Source: Desulfurivibrio dismutans
GTDB taxonomy: Bacteria > Desulfobacterota > Desulfobulbia > Desulfobulbales > Desulfurivibrionaceae
Length of the DNA stretch: 64,000 nt
Assembly: GCF_029210385.1 (NCBI RefSeq)
Contig: NZ_JARGDQ010000006.1
Coordinates: 62,001 to 126,000, forward strand
Reading direction: 5' to 3'
Part shown: positions 27,022 to 36,370 of the stretch, one piece after another
Layout: each line of letters starts with the position of its first letter
Numbering within the stretch: the first letter of the stretch is position 1
The notes under the pieces: model-generated
Seen by the model: only the letters and a program-made list of their open reading frames with translations
Database searches by the model: none
Told to the model about the DNA's origin: nothing
Made by a program: the position numbers and the translations under genes

Positions 27022-28005
27022 ATGAGTCAACCGGCGTCACGCACCAATATTCTCCTGGAGTCCGGTACCAATGAGCTGGAGGTGATCACCCTCTACCTGC
27101 AATGGCTGGACCCCGCTTCCTCCGCCCCCATCCAGACTGCCTACGGCATCAACGCCGCCAAGGTTCGCGAACTGGTGGCCATGCCCACCAGCCTTACCGA
27201 GGTGCCGGACAGTCATCCGTCGGTCCGCGGCATATTTCTGCTCCGCGACCGGACCATCCCCCTGATTGATCTCTGCCACTGGTTCGGCTACCAGCCGGAT
27301 CTGTCGCCGGAGGCCAAGGCCAAGTGGGTGGTGGTGGTCTCCGAAATCAACGGCAAACTGTTCAGCTTCATCTCCCACGGGGTGGACAAGGTCTACCGTA
27401 TCTCCTGGAACCAGATCATGCCGCCGCCGGAAGTGGTGGCCAACAACAGCAGCCTTACCGGCATGTGCCTGGTCAACGACCGGATCATTCAGATGATTGA
27501 TTTTGAAAAGATCTGCGCCGATATCGACCCCAGCATGGCCATGGATTACGTGACCCACGCCATTAAAACCAAGGCGGCAGCAGGGCAGGGGGATAAGTTC
27601 GTGGTCATAGCCGATGATTCGGCCATGATCCGGGACCAGATCATCCAGACCCTCACCCGGGCCGGCTACAAGGTCAAGGCCTTCCCGGACGGCCAGTCGG
27701 CCTGGGATTTCCTGGAATTGACCATGGGGGCCGGCGAGGTGGACAGCCAGATCCTGGGAATTATCTCCGACATCGAAATGCCCCGCATGGACGGCCACCA
27801 TCTCTGCAGGAAAATCAAGCAACAGCCGGCCTACGCCAAGGTGCCGGTGATGCTTTTTTCTTCCCTGATCAACGACACCGCTCGGCACAAGGGGGAAAAG
27901 GTGGGGGCTGACGATCAAATAACTAAACCGGAACTGGGCGCGCTGGTGGAACGGCTGCAGGGGTGCCTGAAAAAGCTGGGGGCGGCGGATGCGATTGCCG
28001 GATAA
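27022..28005 (+). CDS. cheV: Chemotaxis coupling protein CheV (CheW domain plus receiver)
   Basis: 327 residues from the ATG at 27022, preceded by GGAGGAATC. An in-frame TTG at 26995 is less likely. The N-terminal CheW-like domain (residues about 25-175) contains VRGIFLLRDRTIPLIDLCHW. The C-terminal receiver domain (about 195-320) has VIADDSA, phosphoacceptor Asp250 in SDIEMPRMDG, and the Lys in ITKPELG. CheV links chemoreceptors to CheA and can be phosphorylated. No other che genes are nearby. Confidence 0.92.
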   Translation: MSQPASRTNILLESGTNELEVITLYLQWLDPASSAPIQTAYGINAAKVRELVAMPTSLTEVPDSHPSVRGIFLLRDRTIPLIDLCHWFGYQPDLSPEAKAKWVVVVSEINGKLFSFISHGVDKVYRISWNQIMPPPEVVANNSSLTGMCLVNDRIIQMIDFEKICADIDPSMAMDYVTHAIKTKAAAGQGDKFVVIADDSAMIRDQIIQTLTRAGYKVKAFPDGQSAWDFLELTMGAGEVDSQILGIISDIEMPRMDGHHLCRKIKQQPAYAKVPVMLFSSLINDTARHKGEKVGADDQITKPELGALVERLQGCLKKLGAADAIAG

Positions 28006-28013
28006 CGGTTGCA

Positions 28014-31000
28014 GTGCCTGTTGAACGCCGCCTGATACTCTATCGCAGCAACCGTCTGGAAGCCCTGCTGGAATGCCTGGCTGACGGCCTGCGGCATGAT
28101 CCGCCGCCGCCGCTGACCAGTGAGTGCCTGGTGGTGCAGAGCCGGGGCATGGCCACCTGGCTCGGTCAAAACCTGGCCCGGCGTTTCGGCGTCTGGGCCC
28201 ATCCCGATTTTCCCCATCCCCGCCGTTTTATCGAACGCCTGCTGAACGCCGCTTTGGGAGCGGAAGCGGGCACCGCCGCTTCCTTTAGCCGGGAACGGCT
28301 GACCCTGGCGATTCTGGAACTGCTGCCCCGATTGCTGGACCAGGAAGAGTTTACCCCCCTGCGCCGCTACCTGGAAGGGGGGGATGACTGGAAAAGCCTG
28401 CAACTGGCGGAACGGATCGCCTATGTTTTCGACCAGTACCTGGTGTACCGACCCGACATGGTGCTGGCCTGGGAAGACCGGCGAGTCGAGCCGGAGCCGG
28501 AAAACCGGTGGCAGGCGTTGCTGTGGCGGCAACTGGCCGATCGTTTTGGTTCTCCCGCCCGCCTCTTTCAGCAAGCTCATGCCCGGCTGCGGCAGGGTGA
28601 TCTGCTCCAGCCGGAACTGCTGCCGCCTCGAGTTTTTCTGTTCGGCATCACCACCTTGCCGCCACTCTACCTTGGCCTGCTCAACGATGCGGCCAAACTG
28701 CTGCCCTGCCATCTGCTGCTTTTTTCCCCGGCCCGGGATTACTGGGCCGATATCTTCAGCCCCCAGGCGCTTAACCGGCTGCTGTTAAAGCACCAGCCAG
28801 CGGCGAACAATCCTGGAGAACAGACCGGAGAACAGACCGAAGCCCTGACCGAACAACTGCACCTGGCAACCGGCCACCCGCTGCTGGCCTCTTTAGGATT
28901 TGTGGGTCGCGAATTCCAGGAGATTCTGGAATCGCAGGCCGAATACGTGCAGCCTGAAGCCGGGGAATGTTTTGCCGATCCCGTGGCCGCCGAGCTTGCC
29001 CCGCCGGCGGCCACGGGGGGGCCGGAAGATGGCGAAGGCGCGGTTTCTTCTATGCTGGCCCGACTGCAAAGGGATATTCTGGAGCTGCGTCACCCCACCC
29101 CGGAAACCGCCGTAGAAATCCCCGCGGCCACAGAATCGGCAACACTCCCCTCCACCTCGCCGGCGATGGCGCCGATTGATGATTCGATCGTCATCCACTC
29201 CTGCCACAGCCCCCTTCGGGAGGTGGAGGTCCTGCAGGATCAGTTGCTGGCCATGCTGGCCGAAGAAGGTTATCGCCCCCGGGACATCGTGATCATGGTA
29301 CCGGATATCGAAACCTACGCCCCGCTGATCGAGGCCGTTTTCCGCCGGCCCGCCACCGACCGCCGTTACATCCCTTTTCGCCTTGCCGATCGCAAGATCA
29401 GCCGCGAAGCGCCGCTGCTGGATGCCCTGCTGACCCTTTTTGAGCTGGCCCGGGGGCGGCTGCCGCTGTCCCAGGTACTGGATTTTCTCGCCCGGGAACC
29501 GGTGAAGCAGGGTTTTTCCCTGGACGGTCAGCAACTGCAGCGGATCGAACAGTGGCTTAATCAACTGCGGGTCCGCTGGGGGATTGACGAGGAGCACCGC
29601 CGCCGGCACGACCAGCCGCCAACGCGCCAGAACACCTGGCGGTTTGGCCTGGACCGGCTAATTCTCGGTTACGCCCTGCCCGGCGAGGACCGCCACCTGG
29701 TGGCCGGCATTCTGCCCTTTGACGACATCGAAGGCCAGGATGCCATCCTGGCCGGGGTACTGCTCAAAATCACCGCCGCCCTGTTCGCCCTGGTCGAAGA
29801 GGTGCGCCGGGCCAAAACCATGGTCCAGTGGGTGGAACTGGTCCGGCGGGCCCTGGCCGACTTTTTTCTCCCCGAAGAGCGGGCGGCGGCGGAAGAGGAG
29901 TGGCAGCGGCAAAGCCTGCGCGATGCCCTGGCAGCCCTGCTGCAGGACAGTGAACAAGCCGGCCTGGAGCGCCCCCTGGAATTGCCGGCCTTCCTGCGGC
30001 TGCTGCGCACCCGCCTCGATGAGGCCGGCGGCAGCGCCGGTTTCCTGGAAGGTGGCCTGACCTTTTGCAACATGCTGCCCATGCGGACCATACCTTTTCC
30101 GGTGGTCTGTCTGCTGGGCCTCAGCGACGGCGCCTATCCCCGTCGGGACCAGCCCGCCGGCTTCGATTTAATGGCCGCCGCCCCCCGTCCCGGCGACCGT
30201 TCCCGCCGCCGGGACGACCGTTACCTGTTCCTGGAATCCCTGCTCTCGGCCCGCCGCCGCCTTTATCTCAGCTATGTGGGCCGCAGCAGCAAGGACAATG
30301 CCGAACTGCCGCCCTCACCCCTGGTGGAAGAGTTGCTGGACTGTCTGGCCTTGATGAGCGGGGCGCCCCGTAATTACCTGGTGACCGAGCACCCCCTGCA
30401 GCCCTTCAGCCCCCGTTATTTCCAGCCCGCTCCGGCACCGCTCTTTACCTACGCCGCCGAGTACGCCCCCCCGGCAAACGTTCAGCCGCAGCCGAGCAGC
30501 GGCCGACCGGACCGGCCGATACACGTTACCGACAATTCTGACAGTGCGGAAACGGCAATCCATGAACTGACCCTGGCCGAACTGCATCACTTTTTCCGCA
30601 ACCCCGCCCGGTGGTACGCCCGTAACCGTTTGGGCCTGATACTGCCACCGGAGGAAGAGGAGCAGCCGGACCGGGAGCCGGTATTCTTTAGTAACCTGGA
30701 AAAATACCTGCTCAACCGGCAACTGCTGCACACGCCGGCGGAAATGCCCAGCGCCGACCCCGCTAACGAAGCGGGCCAGCGGCGGCGGCAGATGCTGGCG
30801 GCCCGGGGTGAGTTGCCCCTGGCCGGGGCCGCCGGGCCGGCTTTAGCGGAACTGGTGAGCGATATCGAGCCGGTGGCGGCCTATCTGGCCACCAGCCCCG
30901 CCGGCCGCCCGCTGCCGAACCTGCCCCTGGAGTTGACCCTGGAGCCGGAGCCGGGCCTTAAACTGCGCCTGGGCGGCGAGCTGCGGGACCGGGCCGAAAA

Positions 31001-31565
31001 CGGACTGCTGCGCTGGACCCCCGCCCGGGTCAAACCGGTTTTTTTGCTGCTGGCCTGGCTGGATCATCTGGCCCTGTGCGCCCAGGCACCGAGCGACCAG
31101 GATCGGCAGTGTTTTGTCGTCGGCCGGGGGGAGAAAAAAGATGGCCCCAAGGCGGCTATCCGCCTCTTTCAAGCGCTTGACCGCGCTTCGGCCCTGGCTC
31201 TGCTGGCTCAACTGGCGGCCCTGTGGCGCCGGGGCCAGGTGGAACCGCTGCCCTTTTTTCCCGCCAGCTCCCATGCCTGGTGCTGGAAACGGCAAAACAG
31301 CAAGAGTAATGATCTGCAAAAAAACCGTCAACAGGCCCGGGAAGCGGCCCTGAATTCCTATCATGGCACCGACTTCAACCGGGGGGAGGGGCTTGACCCT
31401 TATATGGCGATGATTTTCCAGGAGGCGCAACCGGCGGGGCCGTGGCAGGAGCAGGGCGACCAGGGCCCCGCCGGCACCGACTGGGAAGATTTCGCCGCCG
31501 TGGCCGAAACCGTGTACGGGCCGCTGCTGCAGGCCATGCTAAAAAAATCGGCGGAAGCGGCATGA
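28014..31565 (+). CDS. recC: Exodeoxyribonuclease V gamma subunit RecC
   Basis: 1183 residues from a GTG at 28014, slightly longer than E. coli RecC (1122). It was chosen because it gives the family start (LILYRSNRLEALLECLADGL) and lies 9 bp after the cheV stop. The ribosome site is poor, so the start is uncertain. RecC recognises Chi in the RecBCD helicase-nuclease. Visible signatures are SRGMATWLGQNLARRFGVWA near residues 41-60 and CLLGLSDGAYPRRDQPAGFD in the C-terminal half. It overlaps recB by ATGA. recD is 5 kb downstream. Confidence 0.93.
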   Translation: MPVERRLILYRSNRLEALLECLADGLRHDPPPPLTSECLVVQSRGMATWLGQNLARRFGVWAHPDFPHPRRFIERLLNAALGAEAGTAASFSRERLTLAILELLPRLLDQEEFTPLRRYLEGGDDWKSLQLAERIAYVFDQYLVYRPDMVLAWEDRRVEPEPENRWQALLWRQLADRFGSPARLFQQAHARLRQGDLLQPELLPPRVFLFGITTLPPLYLGLLNDAAKLLPCHLLLFSPARDYWADIFSPQALNRLLLKHQPAANNPGEQTGEQTEALTEQLHLATGHPLLASLGFVGREFQEILESQAEYVQPEAGECFADPVAAELAPPAATGGPEDGEGAVSSMLARLQRDILELRHPTPETAVEIPAATESATLPSTSPAMAPIDDSIVIHSCHSPLREVEVLQDQLLAMLAEEGYRPRDIVIMVPDIETYAPLIEAVFRRPATDRRYIPFRLADRKISREAPLLDALLTLFELARGRLPLSQVLDFLAREPVKQGFSLDGQQLQRIEQWLNQLRVRWGIDEEHRRRHDQPPTRQNTWRFGLDRLILGYALPGEDRHLVAGILPFDDIEGQDAILAGVLLKITAALFALVEEVRRAKTMVQWVELVRRALADFFLPEERAAAEEEWQRQSLRDALAALLQDSEQAGLERPLELPAFLRLLRTRLDEAGGSAGFLEGGLTFCNMLPMRTIPFPVVCLLGLSDGAYPRRDQPAGFDLMAAAPRPGDRSRRRDDRYLFLESLLSARRRLYLSYVGRSSKDNAELPPSPLVEELLDCLALMSGAPRNYLVTEHPLQPFSPRYFQPAPAPLFTYAAEYAPPANVQPQPSSGRPDRPIHVTDNSDSAETAIHELTLAELHHFFRNPARWYARNRLGLILPPEEEEQPDREPVFFSNLEKYLLNRQLLHTPAEMPSADPANEAGQRRRQMLAARGELPLAGAAGPALAELVSDIEPVAAYLATSPAGRPLPNLPLELTLEPEPGLKLRLGGELRDRAENGLLRWTPARVKPVFLLLAWLDHLALCAQAPSDQDRQCFVVGRGEKKDGPKAAIRLFQALDRASALALLAQLAALWRRGQVEPLPFFPASSHAWCWKRQNSKSNDLQKNRQQAREAALNSYHGTDFNRGEGLDPYMAMIFQEAQPAGPWQEQGDQGPAGTDWEDFAAVAETVYGPLLQAMLKKSAEAA

Positions 31566-34500
31566 GGAGTAAGCGTGCAGCCGGTGGTCCTGCCATGAAA
31601 ATTCGGCCCTTTGATCCGACAAGCCTGGCCCCGGCACCGGTCCAACTCATCGAGGCCAGCGCCGGCACCGGCAAGACCTATTCCATTACCTCGCTCTATC
31701 TGCGTTTTATTCTGGAGCAGGAACTGCCGGTGGAGCAGATCCTGGTTTTGAGCTTTACCGAAGCCGCCACCGCCGAACTCCATGCCCGCCTGCGCTCCCG
31801 GCTGCAAGCCGCGGCGATTGCTTTTCAAAACGGCGGTGATCCCGACGACCCCTTCCTGGACCACCTGGTCCGCCAGAGCCGCCGGCCGACCCGGGATCTG
31901 CTGCTGGTACAGCGGGCCGTCAGCGAGATCGACCAGGCGGCGGTGACCACCATCCACAGCTTCTGCCACCGGGTTCTGCAGCAGGGCGCCTTTGAGAGCG
32001 GCATGCCCTTTGAACTGGAACTGGTGGGCCGGGTGGATGAATTCATCGACGAGCTGGTCTACGATTTTCTGGCCACCCTGTTCCACCGCGACGACCCCCG
32101 GCTGGTAGCCCTGTGGCGGCAGACATACAGCCTTTCGGACCTGCGGGAACTGCTCCGGGAGGCATTGCGCCATCGTCATGCCCCACTGTTGGGGGCGGAG
32201 GGGAAAGAAATTGTCCAGGTTGCCGGGCCTGATGAACGGTTGCCGAAAAGCGAACAACCGGCTCCCTGGGAAGGGAATTGGGCCGTCCTTCACCAAGCCT
32301 ATGCCCAGGTTCGTCAATGCTGGCGGCAGCATGAAGAGGAGATTGCCCGGGAGCTGCACAACACCCAACTGCTCAAAGCTTACCAGGACCTGCTGACCGC
32401 CGGCCTGCTCGACAACCTGGCGGTATATCTGGCCCCCTCTGAACCGGCCTCGCTGCTGGTACCCGAGGGCTCGGAAAAACTGGTCCCGACCTTCTTAAAC
32501 GATCCCCGTGGCGGGGTGTGCTACGGCAACGCCGTCAAGAAAGGCCAGGTGCCCCAACATCCCTTCTTTGCCCTGTGGGAAAAGTATCTGGCCGAGCGGG
32601 ACCAACTGATTGCCACCCACCAGACCGCCACCTTAAGCGAACTGTTTGCTTTTGCCCGCCGGGAACTGCCTCGGCGCCTGGCCGCCGCCGGCCTGCAGTC
32701 TTTCGACGATCTGCTTTACGGGCTGGAAAAGGCGTTAAAAGGGCAGGGCGGTGAGATTTTGCGCCGCTTTATCGCCGGCCGTTACCCCGTGGCCCTGATC
32801 GACGAATTTCAGGATACCGACCCGGTGCAGTATGGCATTTTGCAAAAGATCTACAGCCCGGCAGAGACGCTTGCAAGCCGCCGGGAAAGGGGCACTGCCG
32901 GTAGTGCTGATTACTCCCGACGCCTGTTGTTGATCGGAGACCCCAAACAAGCCATTTACGCCTTTCGGGGGGCCGATATCTTTGCCTACCTGCAGGCCGC
33001 GCAGGACGCCGGCGACCAGCGCTACACCATGACCGTCAACTGGCGGGCCGACCGGAACCTGGTGGCGGCGGTCAACGCTCTGTTTCAGGGGGTGGAAGAA
33101 CCCTTTGTGGTACCGGGTATTGATTTCCCGGCGGTCACCGCCCGGCCGAAAGCCCCGGATTGCTGGCGAGAAGACGTTGCCGACGGCCAGATCGAAACCC
33201 GCCCGCTGCAGTTTCTCATCCCGCCGCCGCAGATGGTGGAAAAAATCATTCCCGCCAACAGAAAGCAGCCGGGCCGGGGCAAGGCGCAGGATGAAGCCAT
33301 CAGACTGGTGGCGGCGGATATGGTCCGGTTGCTCGCCGGCGCCGGCCGCCGGGCCGAACAGCCGCTGCGGCCGGCGGATATCGCGGTGCTGGTGCGCAGC
33401 AACCGGCAGGCCACCCGGATGCAGGAGGCTTTGCAGCGCCGGGGAATCAAGGCGGTGCTTCAGAGCCGGGACAGTGTCTTTGCCAGCGCCGAGGCCCGGC
33501 AGTTGTCCTTGCTGCTGCACGGGCTGCTGGCGCAGGCCGATGAGGCCCGGCGTCGGGCGGCCATGCTCACCGACCTGCTGGGTGCCGCCGCCAGCGACCT
33601 GCTGGCCCTCGACGAGGACGAACAGCAGTGGCAGGTCTGGCTGCTGCGTTTCAGCCGTTGGAGTCTTTTGTGGCAGGAGCGCGGCTTTATGGCCATGATG
33701 CGGGCTATCATCGAGGAGCGCCAGGTGGCGGCCCGGCTGCTGGCCGGCCAACACGGGGAGCGGCGACTGACCAACTTCCGCCACCTGGTGGAACTGCTCC
33801 ATGGCCGGGAACGGGAGGCGCACCTGCAGCCCCCGGCCCTGCTCAAATGGCTGGATGTGGGTGTTGCCGACCTGCGCCCCGGCGCCGACCCCGATGAATT
33901 GCGGCTGGAAAGTGATGAGGAGGCGGTGCAGGTGCTGACCATTCATCGCAGCAAAGGGTTGGAGTTCCCGGTGGTCTACTGTCCTTTCCTGTGGATGACC
34001 GGCAAACGAAACAATGAAGAAAAAGACAAGTTTTTCAGCTTCCACGACCCCGATGATCAATGGCGGGGGAAAATCACCCTGAGCCCCGATGAACCGCAGC
34101 GCCGGGCCCGCCGCCGGGAACTCTTTGCCGAGGATCTGCGCCTGCTCTATGTCGCCTTAACCCGGGCCCGCCACTGTTGCCGGGTGGTCTGGTTCCCCGC
34201 CGACGGCTACGATGAATCGGCCCTGGCTTACCTGCTGCACGACGGCCGGGAGGGCCGGCCGCCCGCCGCCCTGCAGGGCATGCCCCATGCAGAACTGCAG
34301 GCCTTATTGACGGCCAGGGTCGAAAAGGAAAAGCAATGGGGCCTGCAGACCCCGGAGGGGATCACCGATGCAGCGGTGCTGCCTTATTCCGGCCTGGCCG
34401 CCGGCGATCCCGCCCGGCTGCGGCAAATGTCTAAAAACATCGACACCGCCTGGCGGGTGGGCAGTTTTTCCCAGCTTATCGCCCACCGTGGCGAAAGCCG

Positions 34501-35368
34501 GTCCTGGGTGACCGAGCGCGATTATGACGTGGCCGGCGTCGATCATCCCGCCGTAACCGATACCCTGAACAACCCCATGATAGCTGCTCCGGCCGGCCCC
34601 GCCGCCACCCGCCTGCTGGCGGCCCGGATCCCTCTGGCCGAGTTGCCCGCCGGCGCCGGCATCGGCAACTTCTGGCACCGGATTCTGGAATTGATTTCCT
34701 TTCACCAGCCCGAGCAGCACCCGGCGATCATCAGCGAGCAGTGCCGTGTTTTCGGGGTGGACCGCCAGCGTTGGCAAACCCGGCTGGAGGAAGCCCTGGC
34801 GCAGATCCTGGCCACCCCGTTGACTGCCGCCGATGCTTTCCGGCTCAAGGATCTCACCGATCACATGCGGCTCAACGAAATGGCCTTCACCTGCCCGGTG
34901 CGCCAGGCCCGCCGGCCTCTGGACCCCGCCCGCCTGGCCAGGGTTTTTCGGGAACATCCGGAAGACCTGCCGCCGGACTATGCCGATGGCCTGGCGCAAC
35001 TGCGTTTTTCGGCCCTGCAGGGTTACCTGAAAGGCTTTGTCGACCTGGTCTGCCAATGGCAAGGAAAATGGTACGTCATCGACTACAAGAGTAACCTGCT
35101 GGGCCCTGCCTTTGCCGACTACCAGCCCCCAAGCCTGGCTCCGGTGATGAGCCAGCACCACTATATTCTCCAGTACCATCTCTACGCTCTGGCCCTGCAC
35201 CGCCACCTTACCCAACGCCTGCCGGATTACGATTACCAGCAGCATTTCGGCGGCACCCTCTACCTCTTCCTGCGGGGGCTGCACCCGGACCTGGGCCCCG
35301 CCGCCGGCGTATATCACGAACGCCCGCCGCAACCCCGCATCGAGGCGTTGTCCCAACTGCTGGAGTGA
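31562..35368 (+). CDS. recB: Exodeoxyribonuclease V beta subunit RecB
   Basis: 1268 residues from ATG 31562, which overlaps the recC stop. The ATG at 31595 is an alternative. RecB is the 3-prime to 5-prime helicase and nuclease of RecBCD. Walker A is EASAGTGKTYSI, Walker B is ALIDEFQDTDPVQY, further UvrD-type motifs include LLLIGDPKQAIYAFRGAD and VLTIHRSKGLEFPVVY, and the nuclease centre is WYVIDYKSNLLG with the Asp and Lys. All motifs are intact. RecBCD is also a source of DNA fragments for type I-E spacer acquisition. Confidence 0.96.
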   Translation: MRSKRAAGGPAMKIRPFDPTSLAPAPVQLIEASAGTGKTYSITSLYLRFILEQELPVEQILVLSFTEAATAELHARLRSRLQAAAIAFQNGGDPDDPFLDHLVRQSRRPTRDLLLVQRAVSEIDQAAVTTIHSFCHRVLQQGAFESGMPFELELVGRVDEFIDELVYDFLATLFHRDDPRLVALWRQTYSLSDLRELLREALRHRHAPLLGAEGKEIVQVAGPDERLPKSEQPAPWEGNWAVLHQAYAQVRQCWRQHEEEIARELHNTQLLKAYQDLLTAGLLDNLAVYLAPSEPASLLVPEGSEKLVPTFLNDPRGGVCYGNAVKKGQVPQHPFFALWEKYLAERDQLIATHQTATLSELFAFARRELPRRLAAAGLQSFDDLLYGLEKALKGQGGEILRRFIAGRYPVALIDEFQDTDPVQYGILQKIYSPAETLASRRERGTAGSADYSRRLLLIGDPKQAIYAFRGADIFAYLQAAQDAGDQRYTMTVNWRADRNLVAAVNALFQGVEEPFVVPGIDFPAVTARPKAPDCWREDVADGQIETRPLQFLIPPPQMVEKIIPANRKQPGRGKAQDEAIRLVAADMVRLLAGAGRRAEQPLRPADIAVLVRSNRQATRMQEALQRRGIKAVLQSRDSVFASAEARQLSLLLHGLLAQADEARRRAAMLTDLLGAAASDLLALDEDEQQWQVWLLRFSRWSLLWQERGFMAMMRAIIEERQVAARLLAGQHGERRLTNFRHLVELLHGREREAHLQPPALLKWLDVGVADLRPGADPDELRLESDEEAVQVLTIHRSKGLEFPVVYCPFLWMTGKRNNEEKDKFFSFHDPDDQWRGKITLSPDEPQRRARRRELFAEDLRLLYVALTRARHCCRVVWFPADGYDESALAYLLHDGREGRPPAALQGMPHAELQALLTARVEKEKQWGLQTPEGITDAAVLPYSGLAAGDPARLRQMSKNIDTAWRVGSFSQLIAHRGESRSWVTERDYDVAGVDHPAVTDTLNNPMIAAPAGPAATRLLAARIPLAELPAGAGIGNFWHRILELISFHQPEQHPAIISEQCRVFGVDRQRWQTRLEEALAQILATPLTAADAFRLKDLTDHMRLNEMAFTCPVRQARRPLDPARLARVFREHPEDLPPDYADGLAQLRFSALQGYLKGFVDLVCQWQGKWYVIDYKSNLLGPAFADYQPPSLAPVMSQHHYILQYHLYALALHRHLTQRLPDYDYQQHFGGTLYLFLRGLHPDLGPAAGVYHERPPQPRIEALSQLLE

Positions 35369-35478
35369 AGCTGAAACCAATCCGATTGAAAAGCGACAGG
35401 GCTGTGGTAAGATCAGCAACATCTTTACCCCTGTAACTTGTGCCGAGAGTTGACTGCTGCTGTCCGCAGCCAAATAAC

Positions 35479-35534
35479 GATGAAGTTGCAAAAAGTCCGT
35501 CCATGGGCGCGCTGATTACTTCTTGCTAACTCAT
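35479..35534. repeat. Palindromic dispersed repeat, family B copy 2
   Basis: Left arm GATGAAGTTGCAAAAAGTCC (35479-35498), right arm ACTTCTTGCTAACTCATC (to 35534), with CCATGG in the loop as in the copy at 25481-25537. It lies in the 213-bp gap between recB and the HAD gene, which shows nothing else except TTGACT at 35448-35453 without a clear -10. Confidence 0.65.
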
Positions 35535-35581
35535 CAATACAACGCCATTTTCAATAAGCGCCAGAGCGCTGTGGGAGAGCA

Positions 35582-36190
35582 ATGACCGACTACACCACCA
35601 TTCTGTTCGATTTCGGGGGCGTGATCGCCGCCGAGGGTTTTCGCACCGGGCTTGAGGCCATCGGGGGCGAGCAGGGGTTGGACCCCGCCGAAACCTTCCG
35701 CCTGGGCAAAGAGATCGTCTTTGACGGCGGCTATGCGGTGGGCGCGGTGGATGAGGTTGCCTACTGGAATGAATTTCGGCGGCGGACCGGCATCACCTTG
35801 CCCGATACCGCGCTGCGCCGCCACATTCTGGACCGCTTCGTGCCTTTTCCCGAGATGCTGAAGGGCCTGGAACAGCTGCGCCGGAGGGGCTATATCGTGG
35901 CCATGGTCAGTGACCAGACCAACTGGCTGGATGAACTGGACCAGCGGCATCATTTTTTCCCTCTTTTTCACCGGGTCTTCAACAGCTACCACCATGGCCG
36001 CAGCAAACGAGATCTGCGCTTCTTTACCGAAGTGCTGGAGGAACTGGGCTGCCGGCCGGAGGTGGCCATCTTCCTCGACGACGACCCTGGTAATGTGGAG
36101 CGCGCCCGGTCGGTGGGCATTACCGGGCTTCTGGTAACCAGTCCCCGCCAGGCCCTGAGCGATCTGGAGGATATTTTAGGCAAGGATTAA
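35582..36190 (+). CDS. HAD-family hydrolase (YihX-like)
   Basis: 202 residues. Motif I is ILFDFGGVIA (residues 7-16), with nucleophile Asp10 and the GG form seen in YihX-type and related HAD phosphatases. Motif II is MVSDQTN, motif III the Lys in GRSKRDLRFF, and motif IV FLDDDPGNVERA. Such enzymes hydrolyse small phosphorylated metabolites. The substrate is unknown. The gene stands alone between two repeat-bearing gaps and starts at ATG 35582 after GGGAGAGCA. Confidence 0.84.
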   Translation: MTDYTTILFDFGGVIAAEGFRTGLEAIGGEQGLDPAETFRLGKEIVFDGGYAVGAVDEVAYWNEFRRRTGITLPDTALRRHILDRFVPFPEMLKGLEQLRRRGYIVAMVSDQTNWLDELDQRHHFFPLFHRVFNSYHHGRSKRDLRFFTEVLEELGCRPEVAIFLDDDPGNVERARSVGITGLLVTSPRQALSDLEDILGKD

Positions 36191-36304
36191 GAAGTTACCC
36201 GGGCATGGTCAAGCATTCAGTTGACCGTGACCGGGGCAATCAAGTACAAACTATGAACATCGGGGAACGGCCCCGGTGGGGGACCGGAAGGATGGCAGAT
36301 GGTC

Positions 36305-36332
36305 CTGGATTCCGGCTTTCGTCGGAATGACG
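36305..36332. repeat. Small dispersed-type hairpin (ATTCCG...CGGAAT)
   Basis: CTGGATTCCGGC and TCGGAATGACG form a short hairpin of the widespread TGGATTCCCGC...GCGGGAATGACG type found between genes in many proteobacteria. It is the only structure I see in the 180-bp gap before the S1-domain gene. Confidence 0.45.
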
Positions 36333-36370
36333 GTTAATGTCGTTATGTATAACTTCAGGAGTTGATGGTA

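Noticed and set aside
34304-35491. 395-codon minus-strand frame opposite recB
   Set aside because: Shadow frame: it fully overlaps conserved RecB nuclease sequence and has no recognisable motif.
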